Assembly (NCBI RefSeq): GCF_024730565.1
Contig: NZ_CP077725.1
Span: 3,242,501-3,306,500 of the forward strand
From: Clostridium sp. CM027
GTDB lineage: Bacteria; Bacillota; Clostridia; Clostridiales; Clostridiaceae
Direction: 5' to 3'
Length of the DNA: 64,000 nt
Positions within the stretch are counted from its first letter, which is position 1. Every line of letters begins with the position of its first letter. Under the pieces are notes generated by a model that saw nothing but the letters and a program-made list of their open reading frames with translations, did not search any database and was not told the DNA's origin. A program made the translations under genes and the position numbers. Shown in pieces: positions 26,273 to 36,009 of this stretch.

Positions 26273-26361
26273 AACAAATATTTTTATGCGCAAAAAAAGT
26301 ATATATTACGTATAATGCATTGAAGTGAATGCACTAATAGTAATATATACTTTTTTTCTTT
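26273..26361. repeat. family A palindromic repeat, copy 4
   Basis: The unit starts with AACAAATATTTTTATGCGC (as in copy 3) and contains AAAAAGTATATATTACGTAT and GTAATATATACTTTTT arms with a TGCATT/AATGCA core (as in copy 2). It follows the aminotransferase gene by 7 nt and ends in a T-rich tract, so it may terminate that transcript. Confidence 0.78.
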
Positions 26362-26521
26362 TTTATGTTTACCTTTCTATAAACGCTCCATGTGTTATAA
26401 TAAAAAGTGAAACTATGCTAGTACAATGCAGTAAATGAGCCTTTAAAGCGAATTTATTATTAATATTAAAATATTAACAATTGTAGTAGTTATTACTTTT
26501 TTTATATAGGGGGGTTTTTAA

Positions 26522-27406
26522 ATGAGATTTGTTATATTGACAGGGTTATCAGGCGCTGGAAAAACACAAACAATACGAAATCTTGAGGATTTAGGATTTT
26601 TTTGTGTGGATAATTTGCCACCTATATTGATTCCGAAATTTGCGGAGGCGTGTTATCAATCTAACGGGAATATAGATAGAATTGCTTTAGTTATAGATAT
26701 TCGAGGTGGAAAGTTTTTTGATGATTTATTTGAAAGCTTAACCTTTTTAAAAGAACAAGATTATAAATATGAAATTTTGTTTTTAGAAGCAACAGATGAA
26801 GTACTTGTTAAAAGATATAAAGAGACAAGGAGAAAGCATCCGCTAGCACCGGAGGGAAGGGTTTTAAATGGAATTGCTTCTGAGCGGAAAACACTTAAGG
26901 ATATACGTGAGCGTGCTGACCATATAATCAATACTACGAAAATTTCAGCAAGAGAGCTTACAGAAGAAATAAATAATATTTATGCAGAGGAAGGTCAGAT
27001 AGAAACTAAAATTATTATAACTGTGCTTTCTTTTGGATTTAAATATGGAATACCTGTGGATTCAGATTTAGTATTTGATGTTAGGTTTTTGCCAAATCCA
27101 TATTATATTCCAGAACTTAAGCAGTATTCAGGGAATGACCAACCTGTTAGAGATTATGTATTACAGTGCGAGGGGACTAAAGTATTTATAGAGAAGCTTC
27201 AAGATATGCTACAATTTCTTATTCCAAATTATAAAAAAGAGGGAAAAAGACAACTCATAGTGTCTATAGGATGCACTGGGGGAAGACACAGATCGGTAGC
27301 TATAGCGAATAAAATCCATGAAATGTTAGAACAAGATGGTTATAACGCTAATATAGATCACAGGGATATAAATGAAGACGTGAGTAGAGGCGGCAACAAG
27401 CTATGA
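26522..27406 (+). CDS. rapZ: RNase adapter / nucleotide-binding protein RapZ (YvcJ)
   Basis: This 294-residue P-loop protein has Walker A GLSGAGKT (about 8-15), CVDNLPP (about 28-34), [13 protein letters not shown] (about 97-109), [26 protein letters not shown] (C-terminal domain start) and [12 protein letters not shown] (about 248-259). In E. coli RapZ senses glucosamine-6-phosphate; in Firmicutes YvcJ binds GTP and affects competence and envelope metabolism. AGGGGGG precedes the ATG. It overlaps yvcK by 4 nt and whiA follows, the conserved rapZ-yvcK-whiA operon. Confidence 0.96.
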   Translation: MRFVILTGLSGAGKTQTIRNLEDLGFFCVDNLPPILIPKFAEACYQSNGNIDRIALVIDIRGGKFFDDLFESLTFLKEQDYKYEILFLEATDEVLVKRYKETRRKHPLAPEGRVLNGIASERKTLKDIRERADHIINTTKISARELTEEINNIYAEEGQIETKIIITVLSFGFKYGIPVDSDLVFDVRFLPNPYYIPELKQYSGNDQPVRDYVLQCEGTKVFIEKLQDMLQFLIPNYKKEGKRQLIVSIGCTGGRHRSVAIANKIHEMLEQDGYNANIDHRDINEDVSRGGNKL

Positions 27407-28740
27407 TGTTGAGTGATTTTCTGAAGCCTGGAATCAACTTAAAAAGATGGATTTTTCTAGGGATTATGGGTGTCTTGTTATTAGTTTTTGGTGTTGTTGA
27501 ACTTATAAATGAAGGACATTCTTCTGTGGGAAGTATAAGTTTTCCGATGCTTTTCATAGTGATTGGGTCGTTGATGATATATGTAGCTATAATACAAATT
27601 GTTAAATATTTTATTATACTAGTAAATACAGGAAAGCTAGATGTAGCTATAAGTTCAAAAGGCTTAGGGGATTTAATATTTGAAAAGAGGGTACTTATAA
27701 AAGGACCTAAAATTGTAGTAATCGGAGGAGGTACTGGTTTATCAACTATGCTCCGAGGATTAAAGAAATATACCAATAATATAACTGCAATAGTTACAGT
27801 AGCAGATGATGGTGGGGGATCAGGGGTTTTAAGAGAAGATTTAGGTATTCTTCCCCCGGGGGATATTAGGAATTGTATATTAGCTTTAGCAGATACGGAA
27901 CCACTAATGGACGAATTATTGCGCTATAGATTTAAAGATGGAAGATTAAAGGACCAAAACTTTGGTAATTTATTTTTAGCAGCGATGGATGGAATTTCAA
28001 ATAATTTCGAAGAAGCTGTGCAGAAAATGAGTTCAGTCCTGGCTGTAACTGGAAGGGTTATCCCAGTTACTTTAGACAATATGATTTTAAAAGCAAAACT
28101 TAAGAACGGAAAGATAATTGATGGAGAATCAAATATACCAAAAGGCGTTCTTGAAAATAATAGTGCTATTGAAGAGGTTTTTATAGAACCTAAAGATGCG
28201 AAAGCAATTAAAGAAGCATTAGTTGCTATAAATGAGGCGGATGCTGTAATACTCGGACCGGGAAGTCTATATACTAGCATTATTCCCAATCTGTTAGTAG
28301 GGGAAATAAGAAATGCATTAGATAAAACGAGAGCCTTAAGAATTTATGTGGCAAATATCATGACCCAGCCAGGGGAAAGTGATAACTTTGGTGTGAAAGA
28401 CCATATAAATGCTATACATCAACATGCTAAATGCAAGGTTATTGATTGCGTTTTAGTAAATATAGGGAAAATAGGTAGTGATTTAGAACAAAAATATCTT
28501 AACGATAATTCCAATATGGTTAAGATAAATGAAGATGAAATTACAAAGCAAGGCATAGAGGTAATTAAGAGTGATTTTGTTAAAATTGGAAAAGGGTATA
28601 TAAGGCATGATGAAGATAAGCTTGCAACCATTTTGGTAGAAACAATTATGGAGAAAAAGCTATTTAATGATAAAAAGAAAATAGTAGAGTATGTTTATTT
28701 ATCACAAAGGCTTAAAGAAAATAAACGCAGTAAGGGGTAG
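27403..28740 (+). CDS. yvcK: gluconeogenesis factor GlmR/YvcK
   Basis: YvcK binds UDP-GlcNAc and steers carbon into wall precursors in Bacillus. The 445-residue protein has two N-terminal membrane helices (about residues 15-34 and 45-67) not found in the Bacillus form. The CofD-like core follows: [17 protein letters not shown] (about 106-122), [15 protein letters not shown] (about 132-146), PPGDIRNC and NFGNL, and [14 protein letters not shown] (about 285-298). The 4-nt overlap with rapZ and proximity to whiA confirm identity. Confidence 0.95.
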   Translation: MMLSDFLKPGINLKRWIFLGIMGVLLLVFGVVELINEGHSSVGSISFPMLFIVIGSLMIYVAIIQIVKYFIILVNTGKLDVAISSKGLGDLIFEKRVLIKGPKIVVIGGGTGLSTMLRGLKKYTNNITAIVTVADDGGGSGVLREDLGILPPGDIRNCILALADTEPLMDELLRYRFKDGRLKDQNFGNLFLAAMDGISNNFEEAVQKMSSVLAVTGRVIPVTLDNMILKAKLKNGKIIDGESNIPKGVLENNSAIEEVFIEPKDAKAIKEALVAINEADAVILGPGSLYTSIIPNLLVGEIRNALDKTRALRIYVANIMTQPGESDNFGVKDHINAIHQHAKCKVIDCVLVNIGKIGSDLEQKYLNDNSNMVKINEDEITKQGIEVIKSDFVKIGKGYIRHDEDKLATILVETIMEKKLFNDKKKIVEYVYLSQRLKENKRSKG

Positions 28741-28744
28741 TATA

Positions 28745-29695
28745 ATGTCATTTTCGTCTAAGGTTAAAAATGAAATTTGTAGATTTACAGAAATGAGTAA
28801 GAAAGAAGCGGTGTCTGAGCTGGCTGCTATAATGAAGGTTAGTGGAACTATTGGACTTGGTTCAAATAAACAAGTTAATTTCCAAATAACTACTGAGAAT
28901 CCTGCAATAGCAAGACTTATATTTAAATTATTAAAGGAACATTTTAATATTCATCCTAGATTACTAGTTAAGAGAAGTAATTCACTTAAGAAAAAGAATG
29001 TTTATGTGGTTATAATTACTGAAGAAATGGGTGTTAAAGATTTATTAAAGCAAGTGGCAGTCCTCGAGGATGAGAACTTTTTTTCAATAGATTATACTAT
29101 ACCTGAAAGACTAATTGATGCTGAAGAGTGCAAGCGTAAATATATAAGAGGAGCTTTTCTAGGTGGTGGAAGTATTAGTAATCCAGAGAAAAACTACCAT
29201 GTAGAGTTTGTTACGCATGATAATGACTATGCGGAGGAACTATGCACTCTTATTAATAGCTATGGACTATTATCAAAAATAATACAAAGAAAAAGCAGTT
29301 ACGTAATTTATATTAAAGAGGGTGAGCAGATTGTAGACCTCCTCAATATAATTGGTGCACATAACTCATTATTATTTCTAGAAAATGTAAGAATAATGAA
29401 GGAAATGAGAAATAATGTAAATAGGCTTGTGAACTGCGAAACGGCAAATCTTAGTAAAACAGTAAATGCGTCAGTAAGACAAGTGGAAAGTATTAAATTA
29501 ATACAAATGGAAATAGGGCTTCAAAGATTACCTAAAAATTTAAGGGAAATTGCTGAGTTAAGACTAGAATACCCAGATGAATCACTAAAGGAACTTGGCG
29601 CAATACTTGAGCCTCCAGTAGGTAAATCTGGGATTAATCATAGATTAAGAAGAATAGAGAAAATTGCTGAAGAACTAAGGAAAGAAGGAAGGTAA
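28745..29695 (+). CDS. whiA: DNA-binding protein WhiA
   Basis: WhiA is a conserved LAGLIDADG-derived DNA-binding protein involved in cell division, chromosome segregation or sporulation control. The product is 316 residues. The start ATG 28745, right after the yvcK stop, gives MSFSSKVKNEI, the usual N-terminus. The homing-endonuclease-like domain includes YIRGAFLGGGSISNPEKNYHVEF (about 136-158), and the C-terminal HTH includes LREIAELRLEYPDESLKELG and GKSGINHRLRR. It completes the rapZ-yvcK-whiA operon, with the DRTGG protein 8 nt after it. Confidence 0.95.
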   Translation: MSFSSKVKNEICRFTEMSKKEAVSELAAIMKVSGTIGLGSNKQVNFQITTENPAIARLIFKLLKEHFNIHPRLLVKRSNSLKKKNVYVVIITEEMGVKDLLKQVAVLEDENFFSIDYTIPERLIDAEECKRKYIRGAFLGGGSISNPEKNYHVEFVTHDNDYAEELCTLINSYGLLSKIIQRKSSYVIYIKEGEQIVDLLNIIGAHNSLLFLENVRIMKEMRNNVNRLVNCETANLSKTVNASVRQVESIKLIQMEIGLQRLPKNLREIAELRLEYPDESLKELGAILEPPVGKSGINHRLRRIEKIAEELRKEGR

Positions 29696-29703
29696 ATTAT
29701 ATA

Positions 29704-31008
29704 ATGTCAAAGCATGAAGAAGTTATTAACTATATTCTTTCCCTTTCGATTGGAACTAAAATCTCAGTAAGGGGTCTCGGTTGTATATTAGGGCTTAGCG
29801 AGGGTACAGCTTATAGAGCTATAAAAGAAGCTGAAAACTTAGGCATTGTTAATACCGTGCCAAGGGTTGGAACCGTAAGAGTTGAAAAGGTAAATAAAAA
29901 AAATATTGAGACGTTGACTTATGCTGAAGTTATAAGCATCCTTGATGCAACGATTTTAGGCGGAAAAGAAGGAATAAATAGAAGCTTAAATAAATTTATA
30001 ATAGGGGCAATGGATGTTGAATCAATAAGCAAATATATAAGACCAGGTTACTTACTTATTGTTGGAAACCGCGAAGAAGCACAACAGCTTGCCCTTGAAA
30101 ATGAGGCAGCGGTGCTAATTACTGGAGGGTTTGATTGTAGTGAAAAAGTAAAGGCCTTGGCAAATAAAAAAGGTATTCCTGTATTATCTTCAACATATGA
30201 TACCTTTACAGTAGCAAGTATGATAAATAAAGCTATTTATGAGAGTATGATTAAGAAGGAAATTATCTTAGCTGAAGATGTAATGGAAGTTAATGTTAAG
30301 TATTTAAAAGGGACCGATACTATTGCTACTTGGAGAAAATTAATGTTTGAAACTAATCATGAGAGATATCCCGTGGTGGACGAGAATATGAAGCTTATTG
30401 GCATAGTTACTTTAAGAGATTTGCAAGGGCATGATGATGAAAATGAACTAATACATAAGGTTATGAATAAAAATACTATAAGTGTAACACCGAAAACAAC
30501 TGTAGCTTATGCTGCTCATATTATGGGATGGGATGGTATAAAGATTTGTCCTGTACTTAATAAGAAAAAACTAGTAGGAGTTCTAAGTATAGAAGATGTT
30601 ATAAAGGCGATGGAGTTTGCATTAAGGCAGCCACAAGTTGCGGAAACTATAGAAGATCTTATTTTAAGAAATTTCATATGTTTACATGAGGGCGATGATT
30701 TACACTTTAATGGCCAGATTATTCCTCAAATGCTAGACCATTTTGGTACTGCTTCTTGGAGTTCACTTAATATGCTATTATCAACAATGGGTATAATGGC
30801 ATTAAGACAGAATAATAATATTAATATTTCAGTAGATAGTATTATGGCATACTTTATGAAGCCTGTACAAATGGGTAGTGATATTGATATATATGCACAA
30901 ATTGTGGATAAAGGAAGACACTTTTCTAAGGTTGAAATTAGTATGTACAATGCATTTAAGGAACCTGTGGCAAAGGCTATGATTTCTGCAAGGGTATTTT
31001 GTAAATAA
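29704..31008 (+). CDS. DRTGG-CBS-hotdog domain protein (YtoI-like)
   Basis: This 434-residue multidomain protein resembles Bacillus YtoI. An N-terminal winged helix (LSIGTKISVRGLGCILGLSEGTAYRAIKEAE, about 15-45) is followed by a DRTGG domain (about 75-185), a CBS pair (about 195-310, with RYPVVDENMKLIGIVTLRDL and KICPVLNKKKLVGVLSIEDV) and a C-terminal hotdog thioesterase-like domain (about 330-430). CBS domains usually sense adenine nucleotides. The combined function is not established. It lies between whiA and dnaE in the same direction. Confidence 0.9.
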   Translation: MSKHEEVINYILSLSIGTKISVRGLGCILGLSEGTAYRAIKEAENLGIVNTVPRVGTVRVEKVNKKNIETLTYAEVISILDATILGGKEGINRSLNKFIIGAMDVESISKYIRPGYLLIVGNREEAQQLALENEAAVLITGGFDCSEKVKALANKKGIPVLSSTYDTFTVASMINKAIYESMIKKEIILAEDVMEVNVKYLKGTDTIATWRKLMFETNHERYPVVDENMKLIGIVTLRDLQGHDDENELIHKVMNKNTISVTPKTTVAYAAHIMGWDGIKICPVLNKKKLVGVLSIEDVIKAMEFALRQPQVAETIEDLILRNFICLHEGDDLHFNGQIIPQMLDHFGTASWSSLNMLLSTMGIMALRQNNNINISVDSIMAYFMKPVQMGSDIDIYAQIVDKGRHFSKVEISMYNAFKEPVAKAMISARVFCK

Positions 31009-31034
31009 TTCTAAAGTTGAAGGGAAGTGAAAAT

Positions 31035-34000
31035 GTGAACCAAGAACTAGCTATAAAAGAAAAAGAGGACTTAGGAAGTTTCGTGCATCTTCATGTGCAT
31101 ACAGAGTATAGCCTGCTGGATGGTTCGGGAAAGATTAAAGATCTTATTTCTAAAACCAAGAAGCTTGGCATGAAGAGTATCGCTATAACAGACCATGGAG
31201 TAATGTATGGATGTGTGGAATTTTATAAGCAGGCAAAAGAGCAGGGAATTAAGCCTATTATTGGTTGCGAAATATATGTAGCGGCTAAATCTATGAATAT
31301 AAAAGAAGCTGATAGGGATAATAGTACTCATCATTTAGTGCTTTTAGTCAAGAATTTATTGGGGTATGAGAATTTGATGCAGATAGTATCGGCTGCATCA
31401 ATTAAGGGTTTTTATTATAAACCAAGAGTTGATTTTGAATTTTTATCAAAGCATAGTGAAGGGTTAATTGCAAGTAGCGCTTGTCTTGGTGGTGAGATTC
31501 AGAGCCTTCTTCTAAAAGATAATTATGAAAAAGCAAAGGTTATAGCGTTAAAATATAGTGAAATATTCAAAGATGGTTTCTACTTAGAATTACAATATCA
31601 TGGTATGCAGGAACAGTTTAAGGTAAATGAGCTTTTAGTTAAGTTGTCAAAAGACACAGGGATTCCATTAATTTGTACTAATGATACTCACTATATTGAG
31701 CAAGAGGATTCTAAGGCTCATGATGTGCTACTCTGCATCCAAACAGCGAAAACTGTTGATGAAGAAAACAGAATGAGATACCCTTCAGATCAATTTTATT
31801 TAAAAGCTCCAGGGGAAATGAAAAAGAACTTTGCATATGTCCCAGAAGCGCTTAGCAATACAGTCAAAATTGCAGAGCAGTGTAACTTTGATTATGAATT
31901 TCATGTGTCAAAGCTTCCAAAATTTCCATTACCTCCTGGGGTAGAACCATACGAATACCTAAGAGAAAACTGCTACAAAGGTATGGTAACGCGGTATGAT
32001 GTATTTAGTGACGTAATGATTAATGGTTTTTCTATAGAATATATAAATGAAATAGCGGATGGAAATGTATTCGCTAAGTTGTACGTAGATAGACTTGAAT
32101 ATGAACTCAATATAATAAAACAAATGGGGTACGTAGATTATTTTCTTATAGTATGGGATTTTATAAAGTTTGCAGTAGAGCATGATATTCCGACAGGTCC
32201 TGGCAGGGGCTCTGCGGCAGGTTCAATAGTTGCTTTTACCTTGGACATAACCAAGATAGACCCTATTAAATATAGTCTTATTTTTGAAAGATTTTTAAAT
32301 CCTGAAAGAGTTTCAATGCCAGATATAGATTCTGATTTCTGTTATGAGGGACGCCAAGCAGTAATTGACTATGTAGTGCAAAAATATGGATCAGATAACG
32401 TATCACAAATTATAACATTTGGAACAATGGCTCCTAGAGCATGCATAAGAGATGTAGGAAGGGCTATGAGCTATTCCTATGCAGAGGTAGATAGAATTGC
32501 TAAGATGATACCAACTGTAATTGGTATAACTATAAATAAGGCTATTGAAATGAATGCAGAGCTCAGAGTATTATATGAAGATGATAATCGAGTTGAAGCG
32601 CTTATAGATGTAGCAAAAGCATTAGAGGGACTTCCAAGACATAGTTCCACTCACGCAGCAGGAGTAGTTATTGCGTCAAAACCTCTAGTAAGTTATGTTC
32701 CTCTTCAGAAAAATGATGAAATGATAGTAACACAATTTCCGATGGGAACCCTTGAGGAACTTGGTCTTTTAAAAATGGATTTTCTGGGACTTCGTACACT
32801 TACAGTTATGAGGGATTGTGTAGACTTCGTTAAAGAAAATAGGAATGTATCTATAGATATAGACAATTTAGACATTGAGGACCACAAGGTCTACAAGATG
32901 ATCGGAGAAGGAAAGACTGTAGGGATATTTCAACTTGAATCTGCAGGAATGACTAGCTTTATGAAGGAACTAAAGCCAGATAATTTAGAAGATATTATTG
33001 CAGGTATAAGTTTGTACAGGCCGGGCCCAATGGCCGAAATTCCACGTTATATAAGAAATAAAAATAGCATGGATAAGGTGGAATATGAAACTCAACAACT
33101 CGAAGAAATTTTAGGCGTTACATATGGCGTAATGGTATATCAAGAACAAGTTATGGAAATTGTTAGAAAGCTTGCTGGGTATTCAATGGGAAGATCTGAT
33201 CTTGTCCGTCGTGCAATGTCTAAAAAGAAGCATAAAGTTATGGAAGAGGAAAGATATAATTTCATCCATGGCATAGTGGACGAGGCTGGCAATATAGAAG
33301 TTGAAGGTTGTCTTCGAAATGGTATTACAGAGTTGGCAGCAAACCGCATATTTGATCAAATGATGGAATTTGCGTCATACGCTTTTAATAAATCTCATGC
33401 GGCAGCCTATGCAGTTGTGGGATATGAAACAGCATATTTAATGTGTTATTATCCAACAGAATTTATAGCTGCTATGCTGAATAGTGTAAAGGGTAGTAGT
33501 GAGAAAATAGCCTTCTATACTAGATATGCAGTGCAAATTAACATTGGAGTGCTGCCTCCTAGTATAAATGAAAGCTTTGCGGGGTTTACTGTAAAAGGTG
33601 ATACTATAAGATTTGGTCTTACAGCTTTAAAAAATGTAGGGGTAAATGTGATAGATAGCATTGTACGAAACAGAGAAGAAAAAGGTGATTTCACCGGTTT
33701 TATGGATTTTTGTAATAAAATAGATACTTCCTGTGTAAGTAAGAGAGCAGTAGAAAGTCTTATAAAGGCAGGAGCATTTGATGATTTCAAAATTCACAGG
33801 TCACAACTACTAGCAATCTATGAAAAAGTATTAGATGGAGTAAATAATGATAGGAAGAGAAATATTGAGGGGCAAATAAATTTATTTTTAGATTTTGAAA
33901 ATACTTATAATAATTTTGAAATAGAGTATCCTAATATTAAAGAATTTAAAAAGAAACACCTTTTAGCTATGGAAAAAGAAATGACGGGGATATATTTATC

Positions 34001-34616
34001 TGGTCATCCACTGGATGAATATGAAGAGACACTTAAAATACAAACTAATACAAGAATTTCTGATATTGTAGCAGAAGAAAGCCTTGAAGAAGGCGATGAC
34101 ATGTTAGGTGAAAGCTTTAAACTTAAAGATGGTGATAAAGTTATTATTGGTGGTATAATATCATTTGTTAATAAGAAAGTTACAAAGAATAATGATATGA
34201 TGGCTTTTATTAATTTGGAGGATTTATACGCAAGTGTGGAAGTAATAGTTTTTCCGAGGACATTTGAAAAGTATAAATCATTAATGGAAGAGGATGAAAT
34301 AGTAATACTAAAAGGTAGAGTTAGCATTAGGGAAGAAGAGCAACCAAAGATATTATGTGAAGATATTAAACCACTCCTAAAGATTAACAGTGAAAAAATT
34401 TATATCCTAATAGAAAATGAACTTATGATGAAGGATGCACTAAAAAAATTAAAACAGAATTTAGCTATTTACAGAGGGAATACTCCTGTATATCTTTGTA
34501 CAAAAGAGCCAAGAAAAATGTACGCTGTAGATAAAGGGTTGTGGTTAAGTGAAGAAACAGATACTATGGTACTTCTAAGAAGTATATTTGGAGAAAACAA
34601 CATAAAAGTTCAATAA
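31035..34616 (+). CDS. dnaE: DNA polymerase III subunit alpha
   Basis: This DnaE-type replicative polymerase has about 1193 residues from GTG 31035 (AAGGGA 9 nt upstream; a TTG at 31017 is less likely). Domains in order are PHP (HLHVHTEYSLLDG, about 17-29), then palm with GPGRGSAAGSIVAF (about 388-401) and the catalytic PDIDSDF (about 435-441), then fingers, then helix-hairpin-helix, then a C-terminal OB fold (about 1000-1080). In low-GC Firmicutes DnaE works alongside PolC, mainly on the lagging strand. A terminator follows at 34641. Confidence 0.97.
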   Translation: MNQELAIKEKEDLGSFVHLHVHTEYSLLDGSGKIKDLISKTKKLGMKSIAITDHGVMYGCVEFYKQAKEQGIKPIIGCEIYVAAKSMNIKEADRDNSTHHLVLLVKNLLGYENLMQIVSAASIKGFYYKPRVDFEFLSKHSEGLIASSACLGGEIQSLLLKDNYEKAKVIALKYSEIFKDGFYLELQYHGMQEQFKVNELLVKLSKDTGIPLICTNDTHYIEQEDSKAHDVLLCIQTAKTVDEENRMRYPSDQFYLKAPGEMKKNFAYVPEALSNTVKIAEQCNFDYEFHVSKLPKFPLPPGVEPYEYLRENCYKGMVTRYDVFSDVMINGFSIEYINEIADGNVFAKLYVDRLEYELNIIKQMGYVDYFLIVWDFIKFAVEHDIPTGPGRGSAAGSIVAFTLDITKIDPIKYSLIFERFLNPERVSMPDIDSDFCYEGRQAVIDYVVQKYGSDNVSQIITFGTMAPRACIRDVGRAMSYSYAEVDRIAKMIPTVIGITINKAIEMNAELRVLYEDDNRVEALIDVAKALEGLPRHSSTHAAGVVIASKPLVSYVPLQKNDEMIVTQFPMGTLEELGLLKMDFLGLRTLTVMRDCVDFVKENRNVSIDIDNLDIEDHKVYKMIGEGKTVGIFQLESAGMTSFMKELKPDNLEDIIAGISLYRPGPMAEIPRYIRNKNSMDKVEYETQQLEEILGVTYGVMVYQEQVMEIVRKLAGYSMGRSDLVRRAMSKKKHKVMEEERYNFIHGIVDEAGNIEVEGCLRNGITELAANRIFDQMMEFASYAFNKSHAAAYAVVGYETAYLMCYYPTEFIAAMLNSVKGSSEKIAFYTRYAVQINIGVLPPSINESFAGFTVKGDTIRFGLTALKNVGVNVIDSIVRNREEKGDFTGFMDFCNKIDTSCVSKRAVESLIKAGAFDDFKIHRSQLLAIYEKVLDGVNNDRKRNIEGQINLFLDFENTYNNFEIEYPNIKEFKKKHLLAMEKEMTGIYLSGHPLDEYEETLKIQTNTRISDIVAEESLEEGDDMLGESFKLKDGDKVIIGGIISFVNKKVTKNNDMMAFINLEDLYASVEVIVFPRTFEKYKSLMEEDEIVILKGRVSIREEEQPKILCEDIKPLLKINSEKIYILIENELMMKDALKKLKQNLAIYRGNTPVYLCTKEPRKMYAVDKGLWLSEETDTMVLLRSIFGENNIKVQ

Positions 34617-34640
34617 ATAACACCATATAATGGTAAAATA

Positions 34641-34671
34641 ATGGGAGCGATGTTTCTTTTCTCCCGTTTTT
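34641..34671 (+). terminator. dnaE terminator
   Basis: ATGGGAG pairs with CTCCCGT across a 13-nt T-rich loop and is followed by TTTTATT. Confidence 0.75.
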
Positions 34672-34809
34672 ATTCAATAAAAGGTTTACAAAGTGTTAAT
34701 ACTATACCATTTAATAAAAAAATATTTTTTTTCATATAAAATGTTGAATATTTCGAGAAATTTGTATAATATTAGACTATAAAGGTATTTTAAAATTAGT
34801 AGTAATGTT

Positions 34810-34858
34810 TTGTTTGGAAACATAAATATATTATAATTACAGTGGGACTATACTTGTC
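34810..34858 (+). promoter_or_regulatory. pfkA-pyk promoter with CggR-like operator
   Basis: A -10 TATAAT (34832-34837) has a TTGTTT at 34810-34815 as a weak -35 (16-nt spacer). Immediately downstream, GGGAC-TATACT-TGTC (34844-34858) fits the CggR operator unit GGGAC-N6-TGTC known from Bacillus gapA. It covers the expected transcription start, where a repressor would block initiation. A second unit is not clear. The remainder of 34672-34809 is AT-rich with nothing recognised. Confidence 0.6.
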
Positions 34859-34927
34859 CCTCTGGTACAATAAGGTAACAATCAATAGTTGATATCTTAG
34901 ACAGAGAACAACAAGGAGGTTATTTTT

Positions 34928-35887
34928 ATGAAAACAATTGCGGTATTAACAAGTGGAGGCGACGCACCGGGAATGAATGCAGCCATTAGAGCAGTAGTTA
35001 GAATGGGTATATTTAAAGGCATAAGAGTTATGGGCGTAAAAAGAGGATATAGTGGCCTTATAAACGGTGAAATTTTTGATATGGATAGACATTCTGTTTC
35101 GGATATAATACATAGAGGTGGAACTATTCTTAGAACTGCCCGTTGTGAAGAATTTAAAACAGAAGCTGGAAGAGCAAAGGCAGTTAATGTATTAAGGGTA
35201 TTTGGAATTGATGGATTAGTAGTAATTGGAGGAGATGGTTCTTTCAAAGGAGCACAACTTTTATCAGATTTAGGTATTGCAACGGTTGGTATACCTGGAA
35301 CTATTGATAATGATCTGCCTTATAGTGAATATTCTATAGGATTTGATACAGCACTAAATACAGTACTGGATGCTATAAATAAAATAAGAGATACATCAAG
35401 TTCTCATGAAAGAGTTAGTGTAGTTGAAGTAATGGGAAGAAATTGTGGAGATATAGCCTTATACGCTGGTATTGGCGGAGGGGCTGAAGAAGTTATTATT
35501 CCTGAAAAAGGGTATGAAATAGATGGTTTATGCAAAACTATATTTGAAGGTAAACTAAGAGGCAAAATGCACAATCTGATAATTCTTGCTGAAGGTGTAG
35601 GCGGAGCAAATGAACTTGCAAAGCAAGTAGAAGAAACAACAGGAATTGAATCAAGAGCTACAATACTCGGCCATATTCAAAGAGGTGGAAGCCCAAGTGC
35701 CTTTGATAGAATGCTTGCTTCAAGAATGGGAGTAGCAGCTGTAGAAGTTCTTATAGAAGGTAAATCAGGAAGAGTAATTGGTATGAAAGATGGCAAAATA
35801 ATGGATGAAGACATCAATGAAGCATTAGAAATACCAAGAAAATTTAATGAAAGACTTTATCATATTTCAAAAATTCTTTCTTACTAA
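34928..35887 (+). CDS. pfkA: ATP-dependent 6-phosphofructokinase
   Basis: PfkA commits fructose-6-phosphate to glycolysis. The 319-residue protein matches bacterial PfkA length. It has [14 protein letters not shown] (ATP site, about 11-24), GGDGSFKGA (about 102-110), the catalytic PGTIDNDL (about 124-131) and [19 protein letters not shown] (about 169-187). The R at the effector-binding positions and the overall order fit the allosteric bacterial enzyme. AAGGAGG precedes the ATG. It is followed 122 nt later by pyk, the usual glycolytic pair, probably under one CggR-like operator. Confidence 0.98.
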   Translation: MKTIAVLTSGGDAPGMNAAIRAVVRMGIFKGIRVMGVKRGYSGLINGEIFDMDRHSVSDIIHRGGTILRTARCEEFKTEAGRAKAVNVLRVFGIDGLVVIGGDGSFKGAQLLSDLGIATVGIPGTIDNDLPYSEYSIGFDTALNTVLDAINKIRDTSSSHERVSVVEVMGRNCGDIALYAGIGGGAEEVIIPEKGYEIDGLCKTIFEGKLRGKMHNLIILAEGVGGANELAKQVEETTGIESRATILGHIQRGGSPSAFDRMLASRMGVAAVEVLIEGKSGRVIGMKDGKIMDEDINEALEIPRKFNERLYHISKILSY

Positions 35888-36009
35888 TAATCTCTTTTTC
35901 AGAGCTGTTAATCATCTCTTTCAGAGTTGCGCATCTGCTAAGGGATTTAAATATAAGACAACGTAATAATGTATTAAATAAAAAAAACTAACAATAAGAG
36001 GAGTAATTT

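Noticed and set aside
28691-28744. Longer N-terminus of WhiA starting upstream of 28745
   Set aside because: The extra 18 codons overlap yvcK and the standard MSFSSKVKNEI start lies at 28745.
29704-31008. Unusual three-domain DRTGG-CBS-hotdog fusion
   Set aside because: The same architecture is known from YtoI-like proteins, so it is not novel.
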